A DNA stretch of 64,000 nt, from positions 140,816,568-140,880,567 of the forward strand of contig CM035167.1 in NCBI GenBank assembly GCA_020205615.1, given 5' to 3'. The stretch's first letter is position 1. The number at the start of each line of letters is the position of its first letter. This stretch comes from Panax quinquefolius. Taxonomy: Eukaryota > Streptophyta > Magnoliopsida > Apiales > Araliaceae. Made by a program: the position numbers and the translations under genes. This document shows positions 12,034 through 24,098 of this stretch, one piece after another. Under the pieces are notes generated by a model. That model made no database searches, had not been told where the DNA came from, and worked only from the letters and a program-made list of their open reading frames with translations.

Positions 12034-12665
12034 ATCTCCTCCTTATGGAATTTATTCGAAATCGAAATTGGGGTACGTACACAGTATGATAAGAGATGAG
12101 GATACCTTGAATACCTTTATCGTTTAAAATATTAAATTCATCTTTGCAATTCTACCAAAGATATTCATTAACAATTCATCTTTGCACTACAAAGCCAAAG
12201 ATATATAATCGTAAAACCAATAATATCGAGACTTAGCTTAATAAGTATCACTACCACGAATTATCCATGCACTAATGGCCAAGGATATTCGTGTTTTCAA
12301 TTCTGATCATGATTATACCGAATAATCCCGTGGTCATAATCATACCAAGTCTATCAATGCACTACTACCAAAGATGACTTTTACCACATCCATGAATTAA
12401 TATTTCATTCTTTGAGACTCAAATTTCAATAATTAATCCATATCATCGAATCATCCCCGCACTACGTGCCAAGGATATTCATTAAGTATCACGACCAATT
12501 TAATTATCCATGCACTACGCTAAAGATAATTGTGTATTCATTAAGATATAATGCACCACAAATTATCCATACACTACTGACCAAAGATAATTGTGTATTC
12601 ATTAGTATCACGACCACAAATTATCCATGCACTACTACCAAAGATAATTGTGTTTTCAATTACGG
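12034..12665 (-). mobile_element. PPT, pol tail scrap and hairpin array (copy B, truncated)
   Basis: Repeats 5975-6612: PPT region, TCGAAATTGGGGTACG, then units ATCTTTGCA...CCAAAGAT and ATCCATGCACTAC...AAAGATAATTGTG. The homology stops abruptly at about 12665. Confidence 0.65.
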
Positions 12666-12689
12666 ATATTTTTTACTTAAAATAATAAT

Positions 12690-12935
12690 TATTTTTAAAA
12701 ATATTTAAAATAATTATTTTTAATTAGTTTGAGGGGGTATTTAAAAAATTAAAAGTTCAATGGTGTAATCAGTAAAATGTGCCAACTACAGTAGGTAATT
12801 CATTAGTTTTGTAGATAAAAAATTAACGTCCATTTTTTTAATTAGTTTAGTAGTGTAATTTGAAAAATTAAAAATTCAATGGTGTAATCAGTAAAACCAA
12901 CCAACTACAGTGAGTATTTCTTTAGTTTTGCCCAA
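12690..12935. repeat. Two direct repeats of about 100 bp
   Basis: 12719-12817 and 12834-12932 both read TTTTTAATTAGTTT...AAAAATTAAAA(A/G)TTCAATG, GTGTAATCAGTAAAA and CCAACTACAGT...TTAGTTTTG. Their starts are about 115 bp apart. They are not related to the LTRs, and their origin is not recognised. Confidence 0.6.
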
Positions 12936-13187
12936 TGAAACTTAAACCACAAAATATCAATTAAAATGTCTTCTTGTTGCACTTTTAGATACAAAATCAT
13001 CAATTATACTATCATATTTAATGTTTTCTAACATATTATTTTTAATACATAATATCGCTAATCTTTTTATTATTTTATTTTTTTTATACACATAAATACA
13101 AAAGCTTATAAAAAATTTGGGTTCCTCAACTGTGGGCCCTGGGCGGTTGCCCCGTTGGCCCTTTCCCAGGGACGGCTCTGACGTCAC
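12936..13187. other. Unassigned AT-rich DNA with a short GC-rich block
   Basis: 13128-13183 is a GC-rich island in AT-rich DNA, containing CCCTGGGCGG and CCCAGGGACGG as an imperfect inverted pair. A 76-codon minus-strand frame (12957-13187) crosses it. Its N-terminal part is rich in Gly, Pro and Arg and the rest is AT-rich nonsense. I do not consider it a gene; it could be the end of an unrecognised DNA transposon. Confidence 0.3.
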
Positions 13188-13646
13188 CCCCTATAAATAG
13201 GTTGCTCAGTTAAGAAATGAAACTCACACCAGAATCACAAAATTCTTCTTCTATAATATTGTGCATATTTATTTCGAGTATACGGATACTTTGAGTGTAG
13301 GTAATAGTGCAACATTTCCTCCACATAATCTTCGTTATTTCAGTCAGATGTAGTCTTCTATTAAGATAAATGATGTTTTTTTTTTCAATAGTCGTAAAAG
13401 ATATCATTTTCTTTCATACTCCATATTATGTAAGTAATATTATTTCAAATAATATTCCTAAAACTAAACTTACTATGGTAAGTATTGCTTCTATAATTCC
13501 TGAAATGATTAGAAATTCCTTGAGATTTGCGCTTTATCTAATATCATTTCACTAGAATATTGTTCTAAACTTTCTTATTAAATTTTAATCTTTTCATGTC
13601 GGGGTACTATTCATGTCAGAGTACTATTCATTCGGGTTACTATTCA
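13188..13646 (+). mobile_element. Outer diverged gypsy LTR, left part (plus)
   Basis: CTATAAATAG at 13191-13200 is followed by a transcript-start region homologous to the reverse complement of the type-B LTRs (17170-17320): TCACACCAGAA, then GAGTATACGGATACTTTGAG. It ends in a TACTATTCATG minisatellite (13600-13646) that is interrupted by solo LTR S and resumes at 33125. This LTR is older and more diverged than everything inserted in it. Confidence 0.5.
13191..13200 (+). promoter_or_regulatory. TATA box of the outer LTR
   Basis: CTATAAATAG lies at the position homologous to the TATA box of type-B LTRs, followed at about 35-45 bp by the conserved CACACCAGAA region. Confidence 0.45.
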
Positions 13647-14493
13647 TGTAGACCCCAACTTTTATGAATAAAGAATAATTTTTTTTGAATTATATTTTTG
13701 AATATTATGGTATTGATTTGATATAATGTTATAGTTGTGGGTAATATTTATAAATTTTGCAAAGTACGCAAGTTGTTTTATAATATTCGATTGGTCGGGG
13801 AATATTCGTTTTAACAGGAATATTCGTACAACCAAGACAATCATTGGTGGACCCCCATGAACGGAATTATTGCCGGATTGAGAAAACGATAAAAATACTT
13901 TATGAAAATAACTACGGAGGTATTACCGTTAAAACCTGTTGAACTACGGTAGTAAAAAGTACAAGATGTCTGCGTGAAGTCTTGCAAAGAAGATTACGAT
14001 ATTGATTGTTGATGCTTACGTGAGAAGTCACTTAGCTATACTCAATTATTGCTCTGATGAATTGTTGCATCATATTTCTCATATTATTGATTCAATTATT
14101 GTTACAAGATTATCATCGCATTATATGATATATTATTAAATCAATAATTGAGATGGCAAAGTTATTCATATTATTATTTGCAATATTGACAATGTCTGAA
14201 GTTCACAAGGAGAGGTTTGGTCACCTAATTGCGCTCAATAAGGCGAAATCCTTATCGGAAAGCCCCTCTTTTCCAGGAACGACCTAGTTGTTAAATATTA
14301 TGAATTATAATATTAATGATGAATAAGTTCGTGTTGATTAAAGATGAATTTTATAGTTCCATTGTGTTGGACTTATTTGTGTTAGTATAATTGATGTCTG
14401 GAGGATATATTGTTCAATTGGGTATTCGGGACACTTTTCGTGTCGCAGTACTATTTATGAGTTACTATTAATGAGTTCTTATTCATGAGTTCT
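13647..14493 (+). mobile_element. Solo LTR 'S', left part (plus)
   Basis: Starts at TGTAGACCCCAACTTTTATG, the 5' LTR terminus in plus orientation (family TGTAAGACCCC). It runs through U3 sequence (TTTATAAATTTTGCAAAG, ATTGGTGGACCCCC) and the conserved block AATGTCTGAAG...GGTTTGGTCACC (14190-14290) into a TTACTATTAATGAG / TTATTCATGAG array. There it is interrupted by G2. The array resumes at 30476. The five bases before the terminus, ATTCA (13642-13646), also follow the other end (33125-33129). Confidence 0.75.
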
Positions 14494-15826
14494 TGTGGCG
14501 CCCCAAAATAGGTATACATCACCCATTCTCGAGTTGTCAATACATGGTACGTAAACAACTACAACTTTATTATTACAACATATAAAGCTGTGAGTTTAAA
14601 TACGAGATATTGCCATCTAGACAATATCCACACGCAAATAAATCCCCATCATAATTATTGATACATTATTTTACAAAAATGGTGAGGACTACTAAACAAC
14701 TCTCTCTAGAACCTTCATTCCATACCCCGACTAGTACTTCGCTACATTCTCGCCTCCCGAGAAGAAAAATGGAACAACAAGGAAAAGGTGAGCTCAACTA
14801 GCCCAATAAAGAATATTATGACTAAGATAATGTACAACAAATTATCGTTAGTCTTCAACAGAAAAATCTAATAGAATACAATAGACAACAAGTTTTTAAA
14901 TCAATATTCGCAATGAAATAATAATTCATTAGAAGAGTTAAGTAGAGAATGCAAACTACTATCTTCTATGTATGAATTTAAAAGTTCATCGCCTATCTTT
15001 TATCCCTGTAATATCAATCATATATATATACGGAATCAAATATTCATCTTTGCACTGAGTGCCAAAGATATTCATCATTAAGTCATGTTCATCTAAACAC
15101 ATGTTCATCTTTGCACTCTGGGCCAAAGATATTCATCAAAAATCATTCATCTTTGCACTACGTGCCAAAGATATTCAATAATATCATCATTTAAGATCGA
15201 GGATGATGAAAATATTTTAAAGAAACGAATCCAAATTGAAACAAAATGACAAGGATTAAGGATTAAGGATTCGTACTTTGTTTTATCCACTTCCAAAAAT
15301 ACCTCAAAAAATAATCATAGTGGTGTAAAATTCAAGAATGATCAAAACATGGATACAATCAAAGCTAGTATCCGAATAGATATATTTTGGACGAAAAGGG
15401 AAAATTTTCATTTTCGATGAATAGTCCAGATTCGTGAATAGATCAGTAACGTGAATAAGGCCAGATAACGTGAATAATAACTCCACACCAAAAGTTCCAA
15501 ATTTGATAAAAACATCGATCAATATTTCAACATAATGATATTGAAGAAATAATATCATTACGAAAAAAAATATCCCTTACCTCGAAAGATCAAGATTTAA
15601 ATTTAAAACACAGGATATAGGCTATGACTTGAACTTGCACCGTATAGCAATACTCAAAGTATACTCAAAATACTCACAAGAATACGCTCGATAATATAGA
15701 GAGAGAAAACTTCAGTTTCTGGTGTGATTTTTAATTCTAACCTAAGCACCATATTTATAGGAAATTGCTTAGAACACCAAAGCAGAAAATTTAATAAAAT
15801 ATTAATAAATTTATATAAATCATACG
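14494..15826 (-). mobile_element. G2 3' LTR, truncated
   Basis: Starts TGTGGCGCCCC (LTR 3' end on minus) and aligns with 27877-29213 of the right LTR, ending at TATATAAATCATACG where the G1 terminus begins. It contains the hairpin array (15042-15172) and a minus-strand TATA-like ATATTTATAGG near 15750. Two 75-84 aa minus-strand frames here are LTR translations. Confidence 0.75.
15042..15172. repeat. Hairpin-unit array ATCTTTGCA...CAAAGAT
   Basis: Three or four units of about 36-48 bp: TTCATCTTTGCACT, a variable CG-containing step, GCCAAAGATATTCATCA. The arms ATCTTTG and CAAAGAT are inverted, so every unit can fold into a small stem-loop. It lies in the transcribed R/U5 part of the LTR, 550-700 nt downstream of the TATA box. 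Confidence 0.75.
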
Positions 15827-16390
15827 TGTGACGCCCCCAAAATAGGTATACACAACACCCATTCTGAGTCGCCAAATACATGGTACAAAAAGCAAACTAC
15901 AACTTCAATAATACAAATGTCGTGGTGAAATACGCATAATATATATCTTGTGAGTTTAAATATAATATTGTCTTCTAGACAATATCCACATGCAAATAAA
16001 TCCCCATCATAATTATTGATTCATTATTTTACAAAAATGGTGAGGACTACTAAACAACTCTCTAGAACCTTCATTCCATACCCGACTAAGACTCGCTACA
16101 TTCTCGCCTCCCGAGAAGAAAAAATGGAACAACAAGGAAAAGGGTGAGCTCAACTAGCCCAAAAGAAGAATATTATGACTAAGATAATATACAAAAAATT
16201 ATCGTTAGTCTTCAACAGGGAAAAATCGATAGAATACAATAGACAACAAATTTTAAATCAATATTCGCAATGAAATAATAATTCATTAGAAGAGTTAAGT
16301 AGGAATGCAAACTACTATCTTCTATGTATGAATTTAAAAGTTCATCGCTCATCTTTTATCCCCCGTAACATCAATCAATATACATCTGAA

Positions 16391-16600
16391 TCAAATATTC
16401 ATCTTTGCACTACTGTGCCAAAGATATTCATCAATTAGTTATGTTCATTTAAACACTGTTCATCTTTTGCACTCTGAGCCAAAGATATTAATCAATCTGG
16501 CCATGTTCATCTCAACACTGCTCATCTTTGCACTACAAAAGCCAAAGATATTCTTCAGAAATCATTCATCTTTTGCACTACGGGCCAAAGATATTCAATA
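16391..16600. repeat. Hairpin-unit array in G1 3' LTR
   Basis: Four or five units of TTCATCTTTGCACT-N-GCCAAAGATATTCATCA, with inverted arms ATCTTTG and CAAAGAT. Counterpart in the 5' LTR: 23181-23372. The central CG/CTG-containing step differs from unit to unit while the arms are constant. Confidence 0.75.
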
Positions 16601-16829
16601 ATATCATCATTTAAGACCGAGGATGATGAAAAATATTTTTAAAGAATCGAATCCAAATTGAAACAAAATGACAAGGATTAAGGATTAAGGATTCGTACTT
16701 GGTTTTATCCACGCCCAAAAATACCTCAAAAATAATCATAGTGGTGTAAAATTCAAGAATGATCAAAACATGGATACAATCGAGTTAGTATCCGAATAGA
16801 TATTTGGACAAAAAGAAGAAATTTTATTT

Positions 16830-17040
16830 TTATTGAATAGTGCAGATACGTGAATAGTGTCAGATACGTGAATAGTGCCGATACGTGAATAGTAACTCGA
16901 CACCAAAAGATAGAAATTCCACAAAAACATCTTCACGCACGCTTAATAGTACTCATGAATAGTAACTCGTGAATAAGAACTCATGAATAGAACTCGTGAA
17001 TAGTAACTCATGAATAAGAACCCATGAATAATAAACCCCG
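16830..17040. repeat. GAATAGTAACTC minisatellite in G1 3' LTR
   Basis: About ten units of roughly 14-17 bp, consensus CGTGAATAGTAACT with CATGAATAG variants. The same array is at 23630-23830, 41400-41565 and, in plus orientation, 13600-13646, 14440-14490 and 30476-30540. It served as insertion site for solo LTR S and for G2. Confidence 0.75.
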
Positions 17041-18660
17041 ACATGAAAAAGTTCCAAATTTGATAAAACATCAGATCAACATTTCAAAGATAATGATATT
17101 GAAGAAATAATATCATTACAAAAAAATAATATCCCATACCTCGAAAGATCAAGACTTTAAATTAAAAACCTGGATATAAGCTATGACTTGGACTTGCAAC
17201 CGTATAGAAATACTCAAAGTATACTCAAAATACTCACAAGAATACGCTCGATAATATAGAGAGAAAACTTCAGTTTCGGTGTGATTTTCAATTCTAACCT
17301 AAGACCCTATTTATAGAAATTGCTTAGAACACCAAAAAGTAAAATTTAATATAATATATTATAATTTTTCCACAACTTCATACGCACACTAACAATCTGA
17401 ATTCAGCCTCCTAACCACATGTTAAATGAGTTTCAAAATGAAAAAAACGTTTTTGTAATTAAAATATTTTAAACTTCCAAAATCAATTATTTTGAACTTG
17501 TAACTTCAATAATTCATAATAAATAGCCCTTTCATCAGAAAATTCGAATCTCGCAAGTTTTTATAGGAAATTCAATTCTCTACAACTTTGCAGAAGAAAG
17601 TTTTTCCAAATTCCAAATAGAAATTGACCAAATCCAAACCAAGCGATTTTACAAAGTTATAATCAAATTTCACCAATAAATGGGGTCCACCGACATGTTT
17701 AACATGTTTTAAACATTTATTGCAACAAAAATACTCTTCCTCCTCAGATACTCATATATCCCACATTCGTTGTAAAAATATCACCAAGTTAATATATTAT
17801 TAAAATAATATATTTAAATGAATTATTTTATCGTAAAAAGATAAAATATTAATTTTCAACAATTGTCATTTTAAAAATTTTCTCCATCTATATCCACATA
17901 AAATCAATATTTTCCTCATCATATAAATCAATAATTAATTATTCACAAATAATATTACGTAATCACAATAATGACAACAGTGCGGTTCAGGAAAGAGGGG
18001 CTTTCCAATAAGAATTTCTTCTTACCTGGGGCGCAATTAGGTGACCAAACCTCTCCTTAGATGTAACTTTCTAGACATTGCCAATAATGTTATCTAATAA
18101 TATTATTCAGATAATATGAATTATTGCTTCGATAATGAAAGATATTGTGTAATGACAATTATCAAAAACAAAGAATATAAAATATCAACGCAAAGAATTA
18201 TTAACTCAATAAAATAATCGAATGAAGAATTATCGTAACCATTATTGAGTAGTGCCTTCACGTAAGAATCAATAATTGGTGCAATACCGTGTCTATCGCT
18301 CAACAATAGCGCTTTAGTGTGTTTTAACCACCGTGTATTTTAACAAGATAATTGCATAATAACTACGTAGTTATTTAAAAACAACTTATATTTGTCGTTT
18401 TCTTCATCCAATCACTTTTCAGTTATGGGGCCCACATGGTCGGTCGCTTGTCACGCATTTAATATTCCCGACAAGCGATTTAATATTCCACGACCAAACG
18501 AATATTCCCCGACGATAATGAATATTTTATAACCACTGCTTATTTTGAAATATTTGCGTATTTAACCCTTAACTATCCACATTAATCAAATCAACCCTTA
18601 CTATTTCAAAATAATAAATAAAGGAAATTCCTTTTTATTTAAAAATTTAGGGGTCTTACA

Positions 18661-18676
18661 ACCTCCTTCCTTATGA
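18661..18676 (-). other. G1 polypurine tract
   Basis: ACCTCCTTCCTTATG next to the LTR terminus. On the minus strand it is a purine run immediately before TGTAAGACCCC, as needed to prime plus-strand DNA synthesis. Confidence 0.75.
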
Positions 18677-18679
18677 AAT

Positions 18680-20150
18680 TTCGTCCTCGAAATTGACGAC
18701 GCATACTGGTGTTTTGAAAAGGTGAGGATACCTCGCTTTCATTTCCGCTTTCCAACTTCCGGTCATTTCCTCTATAAGATGATTCCTCCACAAAACTTTA
18801 ACTTGTGGTATAACCTTTCAAGGCGTAGGACATGCTCCTTCCTATCCAAAATCTTGACAGTACCTCTCTCATACGTTAAGTCTTCTACTATCTCGTCCGG
18901 TTCTAACTCTATAACGTGGTTCGGGTCTTTCATATATTTACTTAATACGATATATGTGAAACACATTATGAACACGAGACATTCTCTGAGGTAACGCAAG
19001 TCTATAGGCTACATTTCCTACTCGGTCAAGAATTTGAAATGGACCGATAAATCGTGGATCGAGCTTTCCTCTCTTCCCAAATCTTGTAACTCCTTCCATG
19101 GAGCAACTCGCAACAATACATGATCCCCTACATTAAATTCCACGCCCTTTCGATGAAGATCCGCATAACTCTTTTGTCGATCTTGTGCCGCTTTGTATAC
19201 GCTGTCGAATCATTTGGATCTTTTCGGTAGTCATACGCATTAACTCGGGTCCCAACAATGTTGCTTCACCCACCTCATCCCAACATATTGGAGAACGACA
19301 TTTTGTGCATATAATGCTTGAATGGAACCATGCCTATATTTGTTTAATAACTATTGTTGTATGAGAATTCCACCAATGGCAAGTACTTATCCCAACTTCC
19401 TTTGAAATCTAGGACACGAGTTTTAATATATCTTCAAGAGTTTGAGTAGTCCTTTCGATTGCCCATCCGTTTGAGGATGGTATGCCAAACCGAATCGTAA
19501 ATTGCGCTCATAGCTTTCTAACCCAAAATCATGAAGTGAATCTTGGGTCACGATCTAAAACTATGGATCTTCGGCATGCCATGCAATCTCACAATCGCAT
19601 TTACGTACATACGAGAAAGACGTTCAAGGAATAAGTCTCTCGACGGTAAGAAATGAGCAGACTTGGTTAATCTATCAACAATAACCCAAATAGCATTAAT
19701 GCCTTGAGAAACCGCAGAAGACCCGAAACTTGAAATCCATAGTAATGTGTTCCCACTTCCATTCCAGGAATCTCAAGTGGTTGCAACGGACCCTTAGGTA
19801 CAAGATGCTCCGCCTTTACACGTTGGCAAGTTAAACACATCGAGATAAACTTTGCAATCTCTCTCTTCATATTGATCCACCAAAATGTATGTCAAGATCA
19901 CGATACATTTTAGTACTTCCAGGATGGATTGCAAATGGCGATTGTGTGTGCCTCCATCATAATCTTGTACTTCAAATCGAGTCGTTAGGAACACAAAGTC
20001 TAGAGTGGACTCAAGTATTCCTTCTTCATCAATTCTCGCCTAGGAATAGCTCCTTCTTGTACTTTCTTCTTCATACGATCATTTCCGCCTGCCGGTGGCT
20101 TCGAGCAACCTTAACTTTTCTATTAAAGTTGGCTCTACGCGATACTTGAC
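18680..20150 (-). pseudogene. G1 integrase remnant with chromodomain-like tail
   Basis: Reads right to left. Zinc-binding part: the minus-strand frame 19667-19870 holds CLTCQRVKAEH, the Cys pair of the HHCC finger. Core: 19300-19560, frameshifted. C-terminal region: frame 18772-18999 holds KYMKDPNHVIELEPDEIVED and KILDRKEHVLR, the tail typical of Del/Tekay chromoviruses. Integrase would join the cDNA to host DNA, and the tail is thought to steer it to heterochromatin. Several frameshifts, many next to CG sites, break the protein. Confidence 0.72.
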
Positions 20151-20432
20151 ATCATCGCACTTCCTCAAGATATGATCTTCTATTCAACGGCCTACCACCA
20201 CCGTTCGCTTTTCCAAGATGGTATGGTTAGAATATGTGCGAAATGAGTCGCCTCTTGAGCTCTTGGAAAATCTTCTCGCATTCCTCGCTTCCATATGCAA
20301 TTTTGTATCTTTTCGAGTCACTAAGTTAACAGAGTAGCGATTCAAGAAAATCCTTCCACGAATCTCCGATAATAACCAACTAAGCTTAGAAAGCTACGTC
20401 TTTCGATAATCGACTTAAGTTGCTTCTCAATC
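20151..20432 (-). pseudogene. G1 RNase H / RT thumb remnant with shared deletion
   Basis: The last bases of RNase H (ACCACCGTTCGCTTTTCCAA on plus) run at about 20225 into the RT C-terminal region (GAGTCGCCTCTTGAGC), skipping about 330 bp that G4 has at 46345-46680. The minus strand still suggests the CEKSFQELK-type RT end and the YYR(R)F region. G3 has the same junction at 34815-34855. Confidence 0.65.
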
Positions 20433-20569
20433 GTGACTCATATCCCAATCTTGGATAAGACGTCACAATGACACCTATCGCTTTACTATCGCATCTAATA
20501 TGACGCCCCTACGAGAGAGTTCGGCGGTGAATTCCACAAAGGAAGTCACAAAATAAAGGCTCAGTACCA
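20433..20569. mobile_element. Inserted segment 'S-ins' (G1)
   Basis: GTGACTCATATCCCAATCTT, TTGGATAAGACGTCACAATG, ACACCTATCG ... CCACAAAGGAAGTCAC. It takes the place of the RT palm and fingers (about 600 bp present in G4). It is homologous to the segments in the left tandem copies and in G3. Weak similarity to the G5 LTR start (37650-37690: ACTTGGATAACACGTCACCA) hints at an origin in LTR DNA. Non-coding. Confidence 0.55.
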
Positions 20570-21215
20570 AATTTATAGTTGAATTTTAACTCACAAGTTC
20601 AATAGAGCCATTCGATATGAGATTTTAGAAATGAGTTTTGTATCGGGTTCAAAGTCGATACAAAATTTAATATCAGGCTTTGGGAGTAAGCCAAGAAATT
20701 CTTCAGGAAATACGTCAGGAAAAATCAATAACAACAGGAATATTATTCAAATCTGACGTGTCTTTATTCAAATCCATAACATGGACTAAGAAAACTTGAC
20801 ATCCGTAATAAACGAATGACTTCATGGCTTGATATGAAAATGTTTGACTACAATGGTTTGATTGCTTGAATTCGAATAACAGGTTGCTTAGAATATGAAA
20901 ATTAACAACCTTACAAAAGCAATCAATTTGGGTGATGATGAGTAGTTAACCTTAAAATCACATCAAAAGCAAATATCTCTATAGAAATAAGGTTAACAGG
21001 TAATGTGATAGTGCTAACTTGAATCAAGCAAGATTTTTAAACAACGGATGTAATGAAAGTTTCTCCTAATGGAGTCTCCACAGATAGGTCAAAGTTTAAT
21101 TTCTCCGTAGTCAAGTTCAAACGTTGAGCGCAAGTAAGAGAGATAAAAGAATGGGTAGAACCAATATCTAGTAAGGTATATACTTCGCAAGAATTTATAA
21201 TTAACTAACTGCGTG
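20570..21215 (-). pseudogene. G1 RT N-terminus and aspartic protease remnant
   Basis: The RT N-terminal part (20570-20720, minus) reads EEFLGLLPKPDIKFCIDFEP with interruptions; the G3 counterpart keeps this frame open. The protease follows to about 21215. Its active site near 21165 reads LLDIGSTHS on minus, so the catalytic Asp is present. No single frame covers the domain, and indels break it at CG-rich spots. Confidence 0.65.
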
Positions 21216-22455
21216 CTTAACTTCGTTCGTTCCTCGATTTTTGACTACCACAACAAACGCCTTCCCGGAATCGTTGACTTTGACTTTTTCGGGACGATCT
21301 TTTTGAGTCACCGTCCCTCACTGAACTAGGTTTCGATATCGCATAATCTCGAGCGATATGTCCTTCTTTTCCACAATTATAAGATACCTTTAAACTGTTA
21401 GGGCGTTTGGATCGATATGTCCTCTTTTCCGCATTTGTAAGATATGATGACGGTGGTCGTTCTCCTCCCTTAAAACTAGTTCACATCATGGGCCGACGCC
21501 TTCACATGGTCGTTGTTGAATCTCCTCTTTTAAAATCTCCTCCCACTCGCTTCTTCTATTTTCACGGCCACGATTACCACCGAGTGGTTACCGCCTTTAT
21601 TCAGATTCTTCTTTCTCCTCATTTGGTTATCATTATTCGATGATCGCTATCTTCTTCAGATGATCCTCGGTTATGGTCCCTCGGTTGAACGTATTTCGTT
21701 ATCTCGCTTCTAACAACCGAGCCCTCGCTGACAACATCCGAATAGAGAGAAAATTTATGAGAAATGAGATATCGACGTATGTCGGGTTTCAAACCTCTCG
21801 TAAACATCCGCGCCATACGCTCCTCATTCTCCACCAAATGAGGTGCAAACTCGATAACTCCGCGAACTTCGCTTCAGATCGGGACACCGCCATGTTATTC
21901 TCGCTTCTAGTCTAATAAACTCCACTTCCTTCATATATATTTAATACTTTCGTGGAAGTACTTGTCATTGAACTGCTTTCAAAAACATCCACGACATACG
22001 CCGAGTGGTAAATTTGGATGGGTACGCTTCATGATTCTCACCAAGAATCGCCTTCGCCACGGAACATAAAGGTGGCGAATGGAACTTCTGTTCCTCCGCA
22101 TCCCAAGACATCGAATATCTTGGTAATTTGTTTTGACCCACGCCTCCGCCTTTAATCGGATCCGCTTCCCTGCACTCGGTGGTCCCAACTCTTTGAATCT
22201 TGGTTTGTGACCACCGTGAATTGCTATCATTTCTCCTCCGTATTTTGAACACGAGTCTCCTCGTCCGATTTTGCATGAACGCAAAAAGCTTCTAAACATC
22301 CCTCGCTCATCATCTCTTTCGGTGGTGTTGTTCACGGGAGGAACATTGCCAACTGTTGCAGACGCTCTCCTCGCTGGTAAAAGACAGCATCTCCACGATC
22401 TCATTTACTCCATCGTTAATATTCTCACGACATTCTCAAATACCGTCATAAAACA
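21216..22455 (-). pseudogene. G1 gag remnant (capsid and zinc knuckle)
   Basis: Zinc-knuckle region at 21340-21440 (minus; NCGKEGH-like), with possibly two knuckles. Capsid-type sequence: frame 21619-21837 (ENEERMARMFTRGLKPDIRR) and scattered pieces up to 22404 (LGPPSAGK and KRTHPN regions). Frames shift repeatedly. The most upstream part, near 22300-22450, is gag N-terminus/leader and is poorly preserved. Confidence 0.65.
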
Positions 22456-22604
22456 AGGGTTAATTAAGGAAATCAATATATCACATAATATCCCTATATA
22501 TCGACCAACTAACAAATAAGCTTAGGTAGGACACACTAGCTGAAGGATTTACTCGTCTCTCCCTCCTAGTTCTATTCCCCGATCTCCGCCAGAGATCATA
22601 TCCC

Positions 22605-22621
22605 TAAGCTCGATATTAATC
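22605..22621 (-). other. G1 primer-binding site
   Basis: AAGCTCGATATTAATCG before the LTR. The reverse complement, ATTAATATCGAGCTT, is a diverged tRNA-Met PBS with the same CAG-step loss as the other copies. Confidence 0.6.
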
Positions 22622-23180
22622 GTGACGCCCCAAAATAGGTATACATAACACCCATTTCGAAGTCGCCAAATACATGGTACAAAAAGCAAACTACAACTTC
22701 AATAATACAAATATCGTGTGAAATACGACAATATATAATGTGAGTTTAAATATAATATTGTCTTCTAGACAATATCCACATGCAAATAAATCCCCATCAT
22801 AATTATTGATTCATTATTTTACAAAAATGGTGAGGACTACTAAACAACTCTCTCTAGAACCTTCATTCCATACCCCGACTAAGTACTCGCTACATTCTCG
22901 CCTCCCCGAGAAGAAAAATGGAACAACAAGGAAAAGGGTGAGCTCAACTAGCCCGTAAAAAGAATATTATGACTAAGATAATATACAACAAATTATCGTT
23001 AGTCTTCAACAGGAAAAATCGATAGAATACAATAGACAACAAGTTTCAGATCAATATTCGCAATGTGAAATAATAATTCATGTAAGAGTTACGTAGAGAA
23101 TGAAATCTACTATAATCTATGAATTTAACGGTCCATCATCAATATTTTATCCTCGTAACATCAATCAATATACATCCGAA

Positions 23181-23372
23181 TCAAATATTCATCTTTTGCA
23201 CTATGTGCCAAAGATATTCATCATTGGTCATGTTCATTTAAACACTGCTCATCTTTGCACTATGGGCCAAAGATATTAATCAATCGGCCATGTTCATCTC
23301 AACACTGCTCATCTTTGCACTACGTGCCAAAGATATTCTTCGAAATCATTCATCTTTGCACTACAAAGCCAA
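23181..23372. repeat. Hairpin-unit array in G1 5' LTR
   Basis: Five units with arms ATCTTTGCACTA and GCCAAAGATATTC. Same place relative to the LTR ends as in the other LTR, therefore inherited through reverse transcription. Confidence 0.75.
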
Positions 23373-24098
23373 AGATATTCAATAATATCATCATTTAAGA
23401 TCGAGGATGATGAAAATATTTTTAAAAAAACGAATCCAATTGAAACAAAATGACAAGGATTAAGGATTAAGGATTCGTACTTGGTTTTATCCACGCCCAA
23501 AAATACCTCAAAAATAATCATAGTGGTGTAAAATTCAAGAATGATCAAAACATGGATACAATCGAGTTAGTATCCGTAATAGATATTTTGGACAAAAGAA
23601 GAAATTTTATTTTTCTTGAATAAGTGCAGATACGTGAATAGTGTCAGATATCGTGAATAAGTCAGATACACGTGAATAGTAACTCCGACACCAAAAGATA
23701 GAAATTCCACAAAAACATCTTCACGCTTCATTAATAGTACTCGTGAATAAGTAATCGTGAATAAGAACTCGCTTAATAAGAACTCGTGAATATTAACTCA
23801 TGAATAGTAACCCATGAATAGTAACCCGACATGAAAAAGTTCCAAATTTGATAAAACTTCAGATCAACATTTCAAAGATAATGATATTGAAGAAATAATA
23901 TCATTACAAAAAAATAATATCCCTTACCTCGAAAGATCGAAGATTTTAATTAGAATCTAGGGTATAAGGCTATGACTTGACTCGCACCGCAGTCTAGCAA
24001 TACTCAAAGTATACTCAAAATACTCACAAGAATATTTCGATAATATAGAGAGAAAACTTCAGGTTTACGGTGTGATTTTCAATTCTAACCCAAGCACC

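Larger units (their letters stand above)
7402..12665 (-). repeat. Tandem duplication, copy B
   Basis: Second copy of the unit at 1339-7395, cut short at 12665: the match to 6600-6612 (TGTGTTTTCAATTACG) ends there and unrelated AT-rich DNA follows. The junction of copies A and B at about 7400 is the same TAACCTGCTCATTTTAAGTC that starts copy A. Unequal exchange within an array, or a segmental duplication followed by truncation, would both fit. Confidence 0.85.
15827..18660 (-). mobile_element. G1 3' LTR (type B)
   Basis: TGTGACGCCCCC on the left to GGGGTCTTACA on the right (minus: TGTAAGACCCC...GGGGCGTCACA). It holds the hairpin array (16391-16600), a GAATAGTAACTC minisatellite (16830-17040), a minus-strand TATA box at 17307-17316, and the conserved U3 block GACCAAACCTCTCCTTAG (18043-18060). 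The PPT abuts its right end. Confidence 0.88.

Noticed and set aside
12957..13187. 76-codon minus-strand frame with a Gly/Pro/Arg-rich start
   Set aside because: Only the GC-rich block looks coding-like; the rest is AT-rich and unrelated. Noted as unassigned DNA.
20433..20569. GTGACT...AGTCAC as terminal inverted repeats of the inserted segment
   Set aside because: Homology to the other segments continues about 20-25 bp beyond the second motif, so these are not the ends.
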